DNA of 64,000 nt from Bacteroidia bacterium (GCA_030426955.1 JAUHXS010000009.1:62001-126000); one strand, 5' to 3'. Counted from the first letter of the stretch, positions 18,417 through 26,766 are shown. Translations and numbers: made by a program. Notes: generated by a model not told the origin, from the sequence alone.

Positions 18417-18745
18417 AGTCCCAGCTCTATTTTGACTGCTTCTGCTTCAATTGCATTGTGTGAAGCATGATATAATACCCTCCCCCCTTTTACTACAATT
18501 ACTTGAGGAGATTCATGCTGAATACCTAGCTTATCCGCAATATGATTAGAAATTTCCCTGAAAGTAATTAGGTCTAACAAATAAGTTGCCCCAGAATTCA
18601 TTAGGGCAACGTCCCTTTCCAAACGCCCCTTAGCCATAGTGCTTATAGGGCAACGTGTGCTATGCTTAAAGAACAATATAGGTTGTTGACTTGATTCAAT
18701 TAAGCCATCAACCTGAACTATACTATTCAGTTTGTTCCAAGACAT
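18413..18745 (-). CDS. ytxJ: Bacillithiol-system redox protein YtxJ
   Basis: 110 residues, a thioredoxin-fold monothiol bacilliredoxin. The family signature FKHSTRCPIST is present with a single active-site Cys32, followed by the cis-Pro region (SPQVIVVKGGRVLYHASH). It is thought to remove bacillithiol from mixed disulfides, so its presence implies that this organism makes bacillithiol. Its stop overlaps the OsmC stop region by 4 nt in convergent orientation. A 50-aa lipoprotein gene lies 37 nt upstream on the same strand. Confidence 0.87.
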   Translation of the reverse strand: MSWNKLNSIVQVDGLIESSQQPILFFKHSTRCPISTMAKGRLERDVALMNSGATYLLDLITFREISNHIADKLGIQHESPQVIVVKGGRVLYHASHNAIEAEAVKIELGL

Positions 18746-18782
18746 AGGTATCCTGCGAAACTAAAAATAAAAATACTATTAT

Positions 18783-18935
18783 CTAGCTGTTAGCATCAGC
18801 AGAAACTTCTACTGAAGTAATTGCACCAGGGCAACCAGTTTTTTGTTGAGCAGTACAAGAAGACAATACAAAAGAAACCACACTAAATGCGATTGCTACG
18901 AATAAAACTTTAGATATATTTTTTCTATTTGTCAT
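18783..18935 (-). CDS. 50-residue lipoprotein
   Basis: A short gene on the minus strand, ATG at 18935 and TAG at 18783-18785. The product has a basic start (MTNRKNISK), a hydrophobic segment (VLFVAIAFSVVSFVL) and a lipobox LSSC with Cys27. Only 23 residues follow the modified cysteine (TAQQKTGCPGAITSVEVSAD...), including a second Cys in TGCPG. The lipobox and intact frame argue that it is real. Function unknown. Possibly co-transcribed with ytxJ, whose start lies 37 nt downstream. Confidence 0.7.
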   Translation of the reverse strand: MTNRKNISKVLFVAIAFSVVSFVLSSCTAQQKTGCPGAITSVEVSADANS

Positions 18936-19054
18936 GACATTTATTTTAACGTGTTGCAATTATAATATATACTACAACACAGCGACTAAATTAAAAGTTC
19001 TTTTTAAAACAAAAAAATAATTATGTTTTAAAGTTTGTTACCTACCTTTAACGG

Positions 19055-20413
19055 ATGAGGATTCATTTTGTTGCAATTGGAGGCAGTATTATGCACAATC
19101 TAGCTATAGCACTCTCCAACAAAGGGTTTCAGATAAGTGGCTCTGATGATGAAATCTTTGAACCTGCGAAAAGTAACCTAAAGAAATACAATTTACTTCC
19201 AGAAGAAATTGGCTGGCATCCATCAAAAATCGACCAAAGCATTGATGCTGTTATACTAGGAATGCATGCAAAACAGGACAATCCTGAACTAATAAAAGCT
19301 CAAAAACTGGGTATTAAGATTTACTCCTATCCTGAGTTTATTTTTGAGCAAAGCAAAAACAAGAAACGCATTGTTATAGGTGGCAGTCATGGCAAAACGA
19401 CGATTACCTCCATGATAATGCATGTATTAAATGGTCAAAACTTAAATTATGACTACTTGGTCGGAGCCCAACTAGAAGGTTATGAGACCATGGTAAAAGT
19501 GACTAATGATGCACCTATTATCATAATGGAAGGAGACGAGTATTTAGCCTCTCCTATTGATAAAAGACCCAAATTTCATTTTTACAAACCCGATATTGCT
19601 GTGTTGAGTGGAATAGCTTGGGATCATATCAATGTGTTTCCCACGTTTGAAAATTATATTGAACAGTTTCAAATTTTTATCGAATCTATATCAGAAAATG
19701 GGACCATCTTTTACAATGCTGAAGATGAGAATTTGGTTCACATTATTCAACAAGCTAAAAATCCTTGTAAAAAGATTCCTTATCGTGAACACGATTCCAG
19801 TATTGACCGTAACATTACACACTTAAAAACGCAGAACGGATCTGTTCCCATTCAAATATTTGGATCTCATAACTTACAAAACTTACAGGCGGCTCGCTTG
19901 ATATGCGAAGAAATTGGTATTGACCAAGCTTCCTTCTATCAAGCAATTCAATCTTTTAAGGGCGCGTCTAAAAGAATGGAATTACTAAACTCAAATGATA
20001 ATATATCTGTTTATAAGGATTTTGCCCATGCTCCTTCAAAGGTTAAAGCAAGCATTGCCGCTGCAAAAGATCAGTTTAGTAACAGATCATTGATAGCCTG
20101 CCTAGAGTTACACACGTACAGCAGCCTAAATAAAAAATTTTTAGATGAGTATGCAAATACAATGAATATAGCCGATAATGCGATAGTTTATTTTGATAAC
20201 CATGCACTTTCATTAAAACAATTGCCTGACCTTAACATTGATGATATAAAAAAGGCTTTTGCCAATGAAAATCTCGAAATTATAAATAATGCAAATGAGT
20301 TGGAACAAACATTATTAAACCACAAAAAACCTGATAGTACTTTTCTATTGATGAGTTCAGGAAACTTTGGTGGAGTTAATCTGGAGAAACTTTCAAAAGA
20401 ATTGACCGTATGA
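19055..20413 (+). CDS. mpl: Mur ligase family protein, Mpl-like
   Basis: 452 residues. Architecture and motifs match UDP-N-acetylmuramate:L-alanyl-gamma-D-glutamyl-meso-diaminopimelate ligase, which recycles murein tripeptide. The N-terminal domain has HFVAIGGSIMHNLAIAL. The P-loop GGSHGKTT is at 109-116, EGDEYL binds metal, and WDHINVFPTFENY and the FAHAPSKVKASI motif follow. A TACCTTTA box ends 4 nt before the ATG, implying a very short or absent leader. Its stop overlaps the next gene by 4 nt (ATGA). MurC is the alternative, but the SDDEIFEP and FAHAPSK motifs favour Mpl. Confidence 0.88.
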   Translation: MRIHFVAIGGSIMHNLAIALSNKGFQISGSDDEIFEPAKSNLKKYNLLPEEIGWHPSKIDQSIDAVILGMHAKQDNPELIKAQKLGIKIYSYPEFIFEQSKNKKRIVIGGSHGKTTITSMIMHVLNGQNLNYDYLVGAQLEGYETMVKVTNDAPIIIMEGDEYLASPIDKRPKFHFYKPDIAVLSGIAWDHINVFPTFENYIEQFQIFIESISENGTIFYNAEDENLVHIIQQAKNPCKKIPYREHDSSIDRNITHLKTQNGSVPIQIFGSHNLQNLQAARLICEEIGIDQASFYQAIQSFKGASKRMELLNSNDNISVYKDFAHAPSKVKASIAAAKDQFSNRSLIACLELHTYSSLNKKFLDEYANTMNIADNAIVYFDNHALSLKQLPDLNIDDIKKAFANENLEIINNANELEQTLLNHKKPDSTFLLMSSGNFGGVNLEKLSKELTV

Positions 20414-21174
20414 AATTGAATTTAAAAAAACCTTTGGCTTTTCTTGATTTAGAAACAACTGGTGTAAATGTGGCTACAGATAGAATTGTTGAAATATCAA
20501 TTCACAAAGTTTTACCCGATGGCAGCACGTTGACAAAAACTAAGCGTGTTAATCCTGTTATTCCTATTCCTTTACAAGCATCATTGGTTCACGGCATTTA
20601 TGATCGAGATATTGTTGACGAACCGACTCTTAAAGATCTCGCCAAGGAGATAGTTGATTTTTTAACAGATTGTGATATTGCTGGATACAATTCCAACCGA
20701 TTTGATATTCCTCTTCTTATTGAAGAGTTTCATAGAGCAAAGGTTAAGTTCAACATTGATAACGTTCGTTTTATAGATGTTCAAAACATCTTTCACAAAA
20801 TGGAAAAAAGAACATTGGAGGCTGCCTATAAGTTTTATTGCGACAAAGATTTAACCAACGCCCATAGTGCAGAGGCAGACACCATTGCGACTTACGAAGT
20901 ATTGTTAGGCCAATTGAGTAAATATGAAGGTGAGTTGAAAAATGATACTGATTTTCTTGCTGAGTTTTCGGGCTATGGAGAGTTTGTTGATTTTGGAAGA
21001 AGAATGGTCTACAACGAAGATGGTGAAGAGGTATTTAACTTTGGCAAATATAAAGGAAGACTAGTTAAAGAAGTTCTAAAGCGCGAGCCACATTATTATG
21101 ACTGGATGATGAAAAGCGAATTTCCATACGATACGAAGGAAAAGTTAAAAAATCTTAAATTAAAGTATTCTTAA
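20410..21174 (+). CDS. DEDDh 3'-5' exonuclease with C-terminal DUF3820-like domain
   Basis: 254 residues. The N-terminal ~180 residues are a DnaQ-like exonuclease: Asp13 and Glu15 in FLDLETTG, an Asp in NSNRFDIPLL, and His/Asp in NAHSAEADTIATYEV. The C-terminus (FNFGKYKGRLVKEVLKREP, then YYDWMMKSEFP) is the short domain also found as stand-alone DUF3820 proteins. It is probably a DNA repair or nucleic-acid trimming enzyme rather than the replicative proofreading subunit. It starts inside the stop of the Mpl-like gene, so the two are co-translated. Confidence 0.85.
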   Translation: MKLNLKKPLAFLDLETTGVNVATDRIVEISIHKVLPDGSTLTKTKRVNPVIPIPLQASLVHGIYDRDIVDEPTLKDLAKEIVDFLTDCDIAGYNSNRFDIPLLIEEFHRAKVKFNIDNVRFIDVQNIFHKMEKRTLEAAYKFYCDKDLTNAHSAEADTIATYEVLLGQLSKYEGELKNDTDFLAEFSGYGEFVDFGRRMVYNEDGEEVFNFGKYKGRLVKEVLKREPHYYDWMMKSEFPYDTKEKLKNLKLKYS

Positions 21175-21215
21175 CATAAATTACGATCTTTAACGTTAAG
21201 TAAGGAAAAGCACTA

Positions 21216-21962
21216 TTGAGCAATTGTCTAGTCATATTACCCACCTATAACGAAAAGGAAAATATATCAAAGATCATTGCTGCTATTTTTGACCTACCTA
21301 TTAATTTTCACATTCTCATCATTGATGACAATTCGCCAGATGGAACAGCCGATATCGTAAAAGGTATTCAATCTCAACGTAATGGAGATTTATTTTTAGA
21401 GCAAAGAACAGGTAAACTTGGACTTGGAACAGCTTATATACATGGTTTTAAATGGGCGATAGCAAAAGGGTACGACTACATTTTTGAGATCGATGCAGAC
21501 TTTTCACATAATCCAAAAGATCTGGTAAGACTCTATAAAGCTTGTAGTGAAGAAGGTGCAGATTTGGCCATTGGATCAAGGTATACCAAGGGTGGCAAGG
21601 TAAAAAACTGGCCATTGGGTCGAATTCTAATTTCCTATTTTGCATCTATATATGTAAAAATCATTACCTGGATTCCCGTCAATGATACGACTGCAGGGTT
21701 TGTGTGTTATAAGCGCAAAGTAATTGAAGCTATCAACTTGGACAATATAAAATGTATTGGTTATGCCTTTCAAATTGAGATGAAGTTTGCTACTTGGAAG
21801 CTAGGCTTCAAAATAAAAGAAGTACCTATTACTTTTGTTGATAGAATTGAAGGTGTTTCTAAAATGTCTTCCGGCATATTTAATGAAGCGGTATTTGGCG
21901 TCTTGAGAATGCAGTGGCGATACTTAAAGGGAAAAGCTAAAGGCTTTTACAAGAAAATATAA
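21216..21962 (+). CDS. Polyprenol-phosphate mannosyltransferase-like glycosyltransferase (GT2)
   Basis: 248 residues, DPM1-like. It has LPTYNEKENI, the nucleotide-sugar motif DDNSPDG (37-43), the metal-binding DAD at 93-95 in EIDADFSHNP, GSRYTKGG, and TAGFVCYKRKV. It should transfer a hexose from GDP- or UDP-sugar to polyprenyl phosphate on the cytoplasmic face. There are no transmembrane helices, unlike longer fused forms. The start is TTG at 21216, right before the conserved SNCLVILPTYN; no ATG fits. The gap to the upstream exonuclease is 41 nt. Confidence 0.88.
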   Translation: MSNCLVILPTYNEKENISKIIAAIFDLPINFHILIIDDNSPDGTADIVKGIQSQRNGDLFLEQRTGKLGLGTAYIHGFKWAIAKGYDYIFEIDADFSHNPKDLVRLYKACSEEGADLAIGSRYTKGGKVKNWPLGRILISYFASIYVKIITWIPVNDTTAGFVCYKRKVIEAINLDNIKCIGYAFQIEMKFATWKLGFKIKEVPITFVDRIEGVSKMSSGIFNEAVFGVLRMQWRYLKGKAKGFYKKI

Positions 21963-21979
21963 GAAGACTCAATACTTTC

Positions 21980-24016
21980 TTACTTCCAAAATCTTAGCAA
22001 TAGAACTTCTGCTCCAAGAAAAAGGAGTGCCAGTATGATGCACCATTTCCATAGCACGATTCCTTTATTCAGTTGTTTTATATTCTCTACTAAAATTTCC
22101 CCGGAAGCATCGCTTAGTACGCTAAAACCAACTTTACCAGCTAATTCCTTTAACTCCACTTCATCTAAATAATTCAAATCCGACTCTGTTCTTGAGTAAT
22201 TAAATGCCAGCCAGCCACTTCCATCTATGCTGTTTTGATCTAAATAATATTCATAAAAACCAGCTGTTTTGACATTTGTTTTCATATCAAGGAATATACG
22301 GTTGTCTACATATTTATATTCCGGAATAAACTCAACTTCATTATTACGAACCTTGTATACTTGATCCTTTTCTAATGTAGTTCCCTTAATTTCGACTAAA
22401 CTTCCGATACCAATTTCATAAGCTTGTAAGTATGAACGTGTGCCACTCAAAGTAACTTTATAGAGAAATGGAACAAATAGGCTATGTGTCGCAAAGTTGG
22501 AATACTCTTTACCTAGGGGGGCATTGACAATATAGACCTGACCTTTTTTATAATTATTTTTCACTATGAATGCACTGCCATCTTCATATTGCATAATTGG
22601 CTCTCCTCCGTATTTTTCATACGAAAAAGCATAATTATATAATGAATACGGCATATCTACATTTTTTTGCAAGTCCTCAAAAACATCACTGTATATATAT
22701 TCACTGGTATTGATACGAGAAACCTTCTTTTTTATGTTATTTAAACCGTTCCACATACCTATCGACATGCGCTTTGAGAATTGATTGTAAGAATTAATAT
22801 CTGCCTCTAGTGAGGGAATAAAAAGAACAGTTCCTCCCTTGGATATGTAACTTTCGATGCGTTCTATCAGCCCCGAGGAAATATTTCTAAGATCATTTAA
22901 TATGACCAATTGATGTTCCTCAACAATTGAAAAGTCTAGCTGGTTTACATCTACCTCCTGATAGTTAAAATATTTTTTATTTCGATAAAAAGCATTTAAA
23001 TATGGACTCTCCTCACTCCCTTTAATGGCAAGCACTTTATAGCTTTCACTTACCTTAAAAGTAAAGAAATACTGGTCGTCAAAAGTTACTGGAAAATCTT
23101 CTATTGAAAGCATCGCCTTGTACCAACCTGCTTCATCAACTGAAAAGGTCAAGGTGTCGACATAAGTTGTAATAGCCTTGAAATCATATTCAGCAATACC
23201 TTTCGTTTGACCATTTATTTTAAGCTCAACTCTGCCTTTTTTCGAATTATCCTCTTGGTTACACTTCATCCTAACAATTAACCTGATAGGCTCTTTTATC
23301 AATATATAAGGCTTTTCCAGCCAGCAACTGTCAATATAAATATTGTTAATAGCTTGATTGCTTAGCGGCAACATATACCCCTTTAATGTAGAATCTATAT
23401 TGTCTGTGTCTAGATCAATTATGGATTTTTGGAAGTCAGATATCCAATAAGATTTGATATTCTGATCATCTACTTTATCTATATTATTTTGCTTTTTATA
23501 AACTTCTGATAACATTCTTGTAGTTGGAGATAGTGCAACCTCATCGATCATATTAATCATTTGGTCTTTGCTATAAAATTTCTGGTGTTTGCCTTTAAAC
23601 TCATTAGTAATAAGATTATATTTTGTGTTATAGTCATGTGCATTTACGACTTGCACTGCTCTATCTTTTGCCTGTTCTAACAACGATCTATTGTCTGCTC
23701 CAGCTTCCATACTAAGGGAATTATCTAGGTATATGCTAACTATATCGTAAATACTAGACATCTGGCTATTTTCTTTATTAGGAATATAAGGCTGGGCAAA
23801 AGCTAACACAATAAAAATCAATGCAAGTATTCTTGCAAAAAGCACTAGCAGATGTTTTAACTTGGCTTGACGATTGGTTTCTTTCTTAATCTCTTTTAAG
23901 AAACGAACATTAGTAAAATAGACTTTCTGATACTTCCTAAAATTAAAAAGATGAATAGCAATAGGAATTGTGACAAGACCTAGGGCAAAGAGAAATGATG
24001 GAAATAAAAAACTCAT
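21980..24016 (-). CDS. BatA-domain membrane protein with VWA-like region
   Basis: 678 residues. The N-terminal ~80 residues (FLFPSFLFALGLVTIPIAIHLFNFRKYQKVYFTNVRFLKEI...LKHLLVLFARILALIFIVLAFAQPYIP) are the aerotolerance-regulator N-terminal domain with two membrane helices. YLDNSLSME follows at the position of a VWA metal site. A glutamine-amidotransferase-like segment (LVILNDLRNISSGLIERIESYISKGGTVLFIPS) lies mid-protein, and one helix sits at the C-terminus (VLWKWCIILALLFLGAEVLLLRFW). Bacteroidota commonly encode such proteins near Bat operons; here it stands alone. It is convergent with the glycosyltransferase gene. Role unknown. Confidence 0.82.
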   Translation of the reverse strand: MSFLFPSFLFALGLVTIPIAIHLFNFRKYQKVYFTNVRFLKEIKKETNRQAKLKHLLVLFARILALIFIVLAFAQPYIPNKENSQMSSIYDIVSIYLDNSLSMEAGADNRSLLEQAKDRAVQVVNAHDYNTKYNLITNEFKGKHQKFYSKDQMINMIDEVALSPTTRMLSEVYKKQNNIDKVDDQNIKSYWISDFQKSIIDLDTDNIDSTLKGYMLPLSNQAINNIYIDSCWLEKPYILIKEPIRLIVRMKCNQEDNSKKGRVELKINGQTKGIAEYDFKAITTYVDTLTFSVDEAGWYKAMLSIEDFPVTFDDQYFFTFKVSESYKVLAIKGSEESPYLNAFYRNKKYFNYQEVDVNQLDFSIVEEHQLVILNDLRNISSGLIERIESYISKGGTVLFIPSLEADINSYNQFSKRMSIGMWNGLNNIKKKVSRINTSEYIYSDVFEDLQKNVDMPYSLYNYAFSYEKYGGEPIMQYEDGSAFIVKNNYKKGQVYIVNAPLGKEYSNFATHSLFVPFLYKVTLSGTRSYLQAYEIGIGSLVEIKGTTLEKDQVYKVRNNEVEFIPEYKYVDNRIFLDMKTNVKTAGFYEYYLDQNSIDGSGWLAFNYSRTESDLNYLDEVELKELAGKVGFSVLSDASGEILVENIKQLNKGIVLWKWCIILALLFLGAEVLLLRFWK

Positions 24017-24024
24017 TTATATGA

Positions 24025-24032
24025 CAAAAGTA
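24025..24032 (-). promoter_or_regulatory. -7 box for the BatA-domain gene
   Basis: On the minus strand TACTTTTG matches TAnnTTTG exactly and ends 8 nt before the ATG at 24016. No -33 TTTG was seen at the expected spacing. Confidence 0.45.
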
Positions 24033-24213
24033 ATATTAAGAATTAACTCTTTAAGTATTCTTATTTTTTGTCTTAAAACGGTTTTGCTTACGTTTTATTC
24101 TATAGTACAACCCAATTAAATATCAATGTAATTTATTTACGTATATCAAGAGACGAAAACTCTTTTTAAGCAACTAATGGTTATCTTCAACAATTATTTT
24201 ATACCTGTTAGCT

Positions 24214-24384
24214 ATGGGCAAAAAGAAAAACAAGGGTAGAAATCAACGTACATTCAAACTTGCATTACATGATATCAAAATATCAAACAAGTGCAAGTCT
24301 AAATGTTGTAAAAAGTATAAAAAATCGGCATCGAAACGCTGTAAAAAATGTCCTTGCTATGATTTGCTAAAAAAGGTCGCGTAA
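24214..24384 (+). CDS. Small Lys/Cys-rich protein, probable metal-binding
   Basis: 56 residues, ATG 24214 to TAA 24384. The sequence is strongly basic (MGKKKNKGRNQRTF at the start). It carries six cysteines in the second half: Cys27, Cys31, Cys32 (NKCKSKCCKKYKK) and Cys43, Cys46, Cys48 (KRCKKCPCYD). The CxxxCC...CxxCxC spacing suggests a zinc or other metal knuckle, and the charge suggests RNA or DNA contact. Short proteins with a KCCKKYKK...CKKCP pattern occur in other Bacteroidota as far as I recall, without known function. It sits alone on the plus strand, convergent with the next gene and 11 nt from its end. Confidence 0.7.
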   Translation: MGKKKNKGRNQRTFKLALHDIKISNKCKSKCCKKYKKSASKRCKKCPCYDLLKKVA

Positions 24385-24395
24385 TGCTTTTTGCA

Positions 24396-24866
24396 TTATT
24401 TCATCAATTTACCGTCAACGTAATACTCTTCCTTTATAATTTCCCCAGCTTCATTAAAGTATCTCCAATGGCCATGCCTAACTGTAAAGTACTCTTTGTG
24501 CCACCAATCTGATGGTGTTTGCTCTCCCGTCTCTTTATCAATTCGATACCCCTTGAGGTTAAATTTTCCAAACTCGTCATTACCTTTATAGCTAGCAATA
24601 AACTCCAGTTTTGAATTTTCATCATATGACCATATGGTAGCATCACCCGTTTCCCCATAAATGTAAACATTGAAATGTCCTTCATCTCTTTCATCTTTAT
24701 TTGCTTTTCTTACTTGATGCAATTCACTTTTAAATTGGTATTGTAACCTAGCAGGTACTATATCGTATCGATACATTGCATCAAGTGCACCATCCCCGTT
24801 CTCTGCAAGAGATAATGAATAACTAAAAATGATCGCACTTACTAAAATGGAAATTAACTTTGTCAT
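24396..24866 (-). CDS. Exported protein of unknown function with a MORN-like tail
   Basis: 156 residues. A signal peptide (MTKLISILVSAIIFSYSLSLAE) is followed by a globular region of alternating polar and aromatic residues. The C-terminus (HGHWRYFNEAGEIIKEEYYVDGKLMK) looks like one MORN/YwqK-type repeat. No catalytic signature. Probably periplasmic or surface-located. It is read toward the small Cys-rich gene. About 80 nt separate its start from the terminator of the tRNA unit upstream on the same strand. Confidence 0.65.
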   Translation of the reverse strand: MTKLISILVSAIIFSYSLSLAENGDGALDAMYRYDIVPARLQYQFKSELHQVRKANKDERDEGHFNVYIYGETGDATIWSYDENSKLEFIASYKGNDEFGKFNLKGYRIDKETGEQTPSDWWHKEYFTVRHGHWRYFNEAGEIIKEEYYVDGKLMK

Positions 24867-24948
24867 AGATTACAGATTTTGTTTCAAGTAATTCTAACCT
24901 ATTAGATAGAATTTAACAAAGCAAAATATGTCAAAAAAAAGGAGTTGT

Positions 24949-24983
24949 AAAAAAAGCCCTCTTTTGCCGAAGCTCCAGAGGGC
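24949..24983 (-). terminator. Terminator of the initiator-tRNA unit
   Basis: On the minus strand GCCCTC (24983-24978) pairs with GAGGGC (24961-24956), followed by seven T residues (24955-24949). It begins 4 nt after the tRNA discriminator base. Confidence 0.8.
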
Positions 24984-24987
24984 AATG

Positions 24988-25060
<73 letters not shown>

Positions 25061-25119
25061 ATATAATCTTCGTGCCTTCATGAATAAAATAAACCCTTTA
25101 GGGTTGTCGTACAGTTGGT

Positions 25120-25159
25120 CCGACGAGCTATCCGCCAACTGGCGGACTTCCACCCCGCG
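25120..25159 (-). pseudogene. Partial initiator-tRNA copy (5' part) with hairpin 16-mer in the D-loop
   Basis: Corresponds to tRNA nt 1 to about 31. It has the acceptor 5' strand CGCGGGG, the D-stem region and the start of the anticodon stem, then breaks off. The D-loop is replaced by TCCGCCAGTTGGCGGA (7-bp inverted repeat, 2-nt spacer; 25131-25146). It differs from the other partial copy by one extra base next to the 16-mer. It overlaps the last codons of the GIY-YIG ORF, whose stop TAG lies just after the 16-mer. It lacks the anticodon, T arm and 3' acceptor strand, so it cannot act as a tRNA. Confidence 0.85.
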
Positions 25160-25403
25160 ATGTAATTTTATTCCTAATAAAGGAACGTCCCTTGGCTGAT
25201 TTTAGTTCCTTTTCTCTTTTTAGAGCTAAGGATCTTGTTTCTAGGTTTTCTTTGTAGATAACCTGCCAGGGTCTAAATTTTTTCGTCCAACCTTTTTCAC
25301 TTAACTCATTATGGTATTCGAGCCGTTTTTCTAGGTTGGAAGTCTGACCGATATAGATTTTATTATACTTTTCAGAATATAATCCATAAACTATATAAGT
25401 CAT
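25128..25403 (-). CDS. GIY-YIG nuclease domain protein
   Basis: 91 residues from ATG 25403. A single GIY-YIG catalytic domain: YIVYGLYS (GIY strand), KIYIGQTSNLEKRLEYHN (YIG strand and catalytic Arg), and the catalytic Glu in KREKELKSAKGR. The core ends near SFIRNK. The last dozen residues are read from the partial tRNA copy and are probably not part of the ancestral protein. The frame is also open upstream to a TTG at 25490 through the other tRNA fragment; I reject that start because GIY-YIG proteins of this type begin at the conserved MTYIVY. Bacteroidota carry many such small nucleases of unknown role. Here it is sandwiched between two tRNA fragments in the same orientation, suggesting a mobile or homing-type element. 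Confidence 0.88.
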   Translation of the reverse strand: MTYIVYGLYSEKYNKIYIGQTSNLEKRLEYHNELSEKGWTKKFRPWQVIYKENLETRSLALKREKELKSAKGRSFIRNKITSRGGSPPVGG

Positions 25404-25418
25404 TTCAGTACTTTTAAG

Positions 25419-25478
<60 letters not shown>

Positions 25479-25487
25479 ATGTACCAA

Positions 25488-25495
25488 CAAAGGTA
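25488..25495 (-). promoter_or_regulatory. -7 box of the tRNA/GIY-YIG unit
   Basis: Minus-strand TACCTTTG is an exact TAnnTTTG match and ends 9 nt before the first base of the partial tRNA copy at 25478. That places the start of transcription close to the tRNA 5' end. No such box is evident right before the intact tRNA, so the whole unit down to the terminator at 24949 may be one transcript. Confidence 0.6.
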
Positions 25496-25607
25496 ATACT
25501 TTGAGATTAATTTTTTTAAAATCAATAAAGAAATTTGAATTTCAAGCCAGATTTACTGGTTTTTGAATGAATAATCTTGTAATCTTACAATCTTTAATTT
25601 TCAATTT

Positions 25608-26480
25608 ATGATTCACAAAGCAGGCTTCGTAAACATCATAGGCAAACCCAATGTAGGTAAATCTACACTGATGAACACTTTGGTAGGGGAAAAGCTATCC
25701 ATCATTACTTCAAAGGCTCAAACTACACGCCATCGCATAATGGGTATGGTTAATGGAGATGATTTCCAGATTGTATTCTCAGATACGCCTGGAATCATCC
25801 AGCCAAACTACAAAATGCAAGAGTCTATGATGCATTTTGTAACCTCTTCTTTCGCTGATGCAGATATCATTTTGTTCATTACAGATATATATGAAAAAGA
25901 ACATCCTAAAGAGCTTATAGAAAAACTCAATAAAGTCGACATTTCAACTTTTGTAGTAATCAATAAAATTGATCAAACTGAAGAAGATCAAGTTAAAAAA
26001 CTACAAGATGAATGGTCTAGTCTGTTACCCAAAGCAAAAGTACTCCCAATATCAGCGTTAAAAAAGACTAATACGGAAGATCTTCTAAAAAGGATTACAA
26101 CACTATTGCCTGAGTCACCAGCCTATTATCCAAAAGATCAGCTCACAGATAAACCAGAACGCTTTTTTGTATCGGAAATCATACGAGAAAAAATATTACT
26201 ACTTTATAAGCAAGAAATCCCCTATTCTGTTGAGATTGTTGTGCATGAGTTTAAAGATTCCAAAGACATAGTAAGGATAAAAGCGGACATCTTAGTGAAT
26301 AGAAAATCTCAAAAGCCCATCATAATAGGGAAGTCAGGATCAAAGATAAAGGAACTAGGCATTGCATCAAGAAAAGACTGCGAAAAATTCTTGGAAAAGC
26401 AAGTTCATTTAGAATTGTATGTAAGGGTAAAGGAAGGCTGGAGAGAAAACGAAAACTTATTGGATAAGCTAGGATATTAA
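25608..26480 (+). CDS. era: GTPase Era
   Basis: 290 residues, standard length. A ribosome-assembly GTPase that binds the 3' end of 16S rRNA. It has G1 GKPNVGKST (12-20), G3 DTPG in FSDTPGIIQ, G4 NKID and G5 SALK. The C-terminal KH domain contains IGKSGSKIKELGIASRKDCEKFL. It is preceded by an AT-rich gap after the tRNA unit, which reads the other way, and followed by a hairpin. The other assembly GTPase, der, is encoded 350 nt downstream on the opposite strand. Confidence 0.96.
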   Translation: MIHKAGFVNIIGKPNVGKSTLMNTLVGEKLSIITSKAQTTRHRIMGMVNGDDFQIVFSDTPGIIQPNYKMQESMMHFVTSSFADADIILFITDIYEKEHPKELIEKLNKVDISTFVVINKIDQTEEDQVKKLQDEWSSLLPKAKVLPISALKKTNTEDLLKRITTLLPESPAYYPKDQLTDKPERFFVSEIIREKILLLYKQEIPYSVEIVVHEFKDSKDIVRIKADILVNRKSQKPIIIGKSGSKIKELGIASRKDCEKFLEKQVHLELYVRVKEGWRENENLLDKLGY

Positions 26481-26488
26481 GAAAGGGA

Positions 26489-26512
26489 AGCACGACAAGT
26501 TTTTGTCGTGCT
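26489..26512. terminator. Hairpin between convergent era and lipoprotein genes
   Basis: A perfect 10-bp stem AGCACGACAA (26489-26498) with TTGTCGTGCT (26503-26512) and a 4-nt loop, placed 8 nt after the era stop and 11 nt before the end of the convergent gene. The T tract is weak. Confidence 0.65.
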
Positions 26513-26523
26513 AGTTATACTAT

Positions 26524-26766
26524 TTACATTTCCTCTTCTACCTCTTCAACTTCTTCTTTCACTTCCTCTGTAGCATCTTCTATCTCATCTCCCATATCTT
26601 CCATTGTCTCCTCTGCAGCTTCCATTCCTTCTTCCATTTTATCTCCTGCTTCGTCCATTACTTCCTCCACTTCTTCTTTCATTTCTTCTGTTTTTGACTC
26701 ATTGTTATTACATGCAACAAAAGCTAACATAGCTACAGAGCAAAAAACGATTAGTACTTTTTTCAT
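26524..26766 (-). CDS. Small acidic lipoprotein with helical Glu/Met-rich repeats
   Basis: 80 residues. The signal (MKKVLIVFCSVAMLAFVAC) ends in a lipobox with Cys19. The mature part consists almost wholly of Glu, Asp, Met, Ala and Val in heptad-like spacing (EEVEEVMDEAGDKMEEGMEA, then AEETMEDMGDEI), predicting one long highly acidic helix or coiled coil. No family function is known to me. Net charge is very negative, so binding of cations or a basic partner is possible but unproven. Placed 64 nt downstream of der on the same strand. Confidence 0.78.
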   Translation of the reverse strand: MKKVLIVFCSVAMLAFVACNNNESKTEEMKEEVEEVMDEAGDKMEEGMEAAEETMEDMGDEIEDATEEVKEEVEEVEEEM

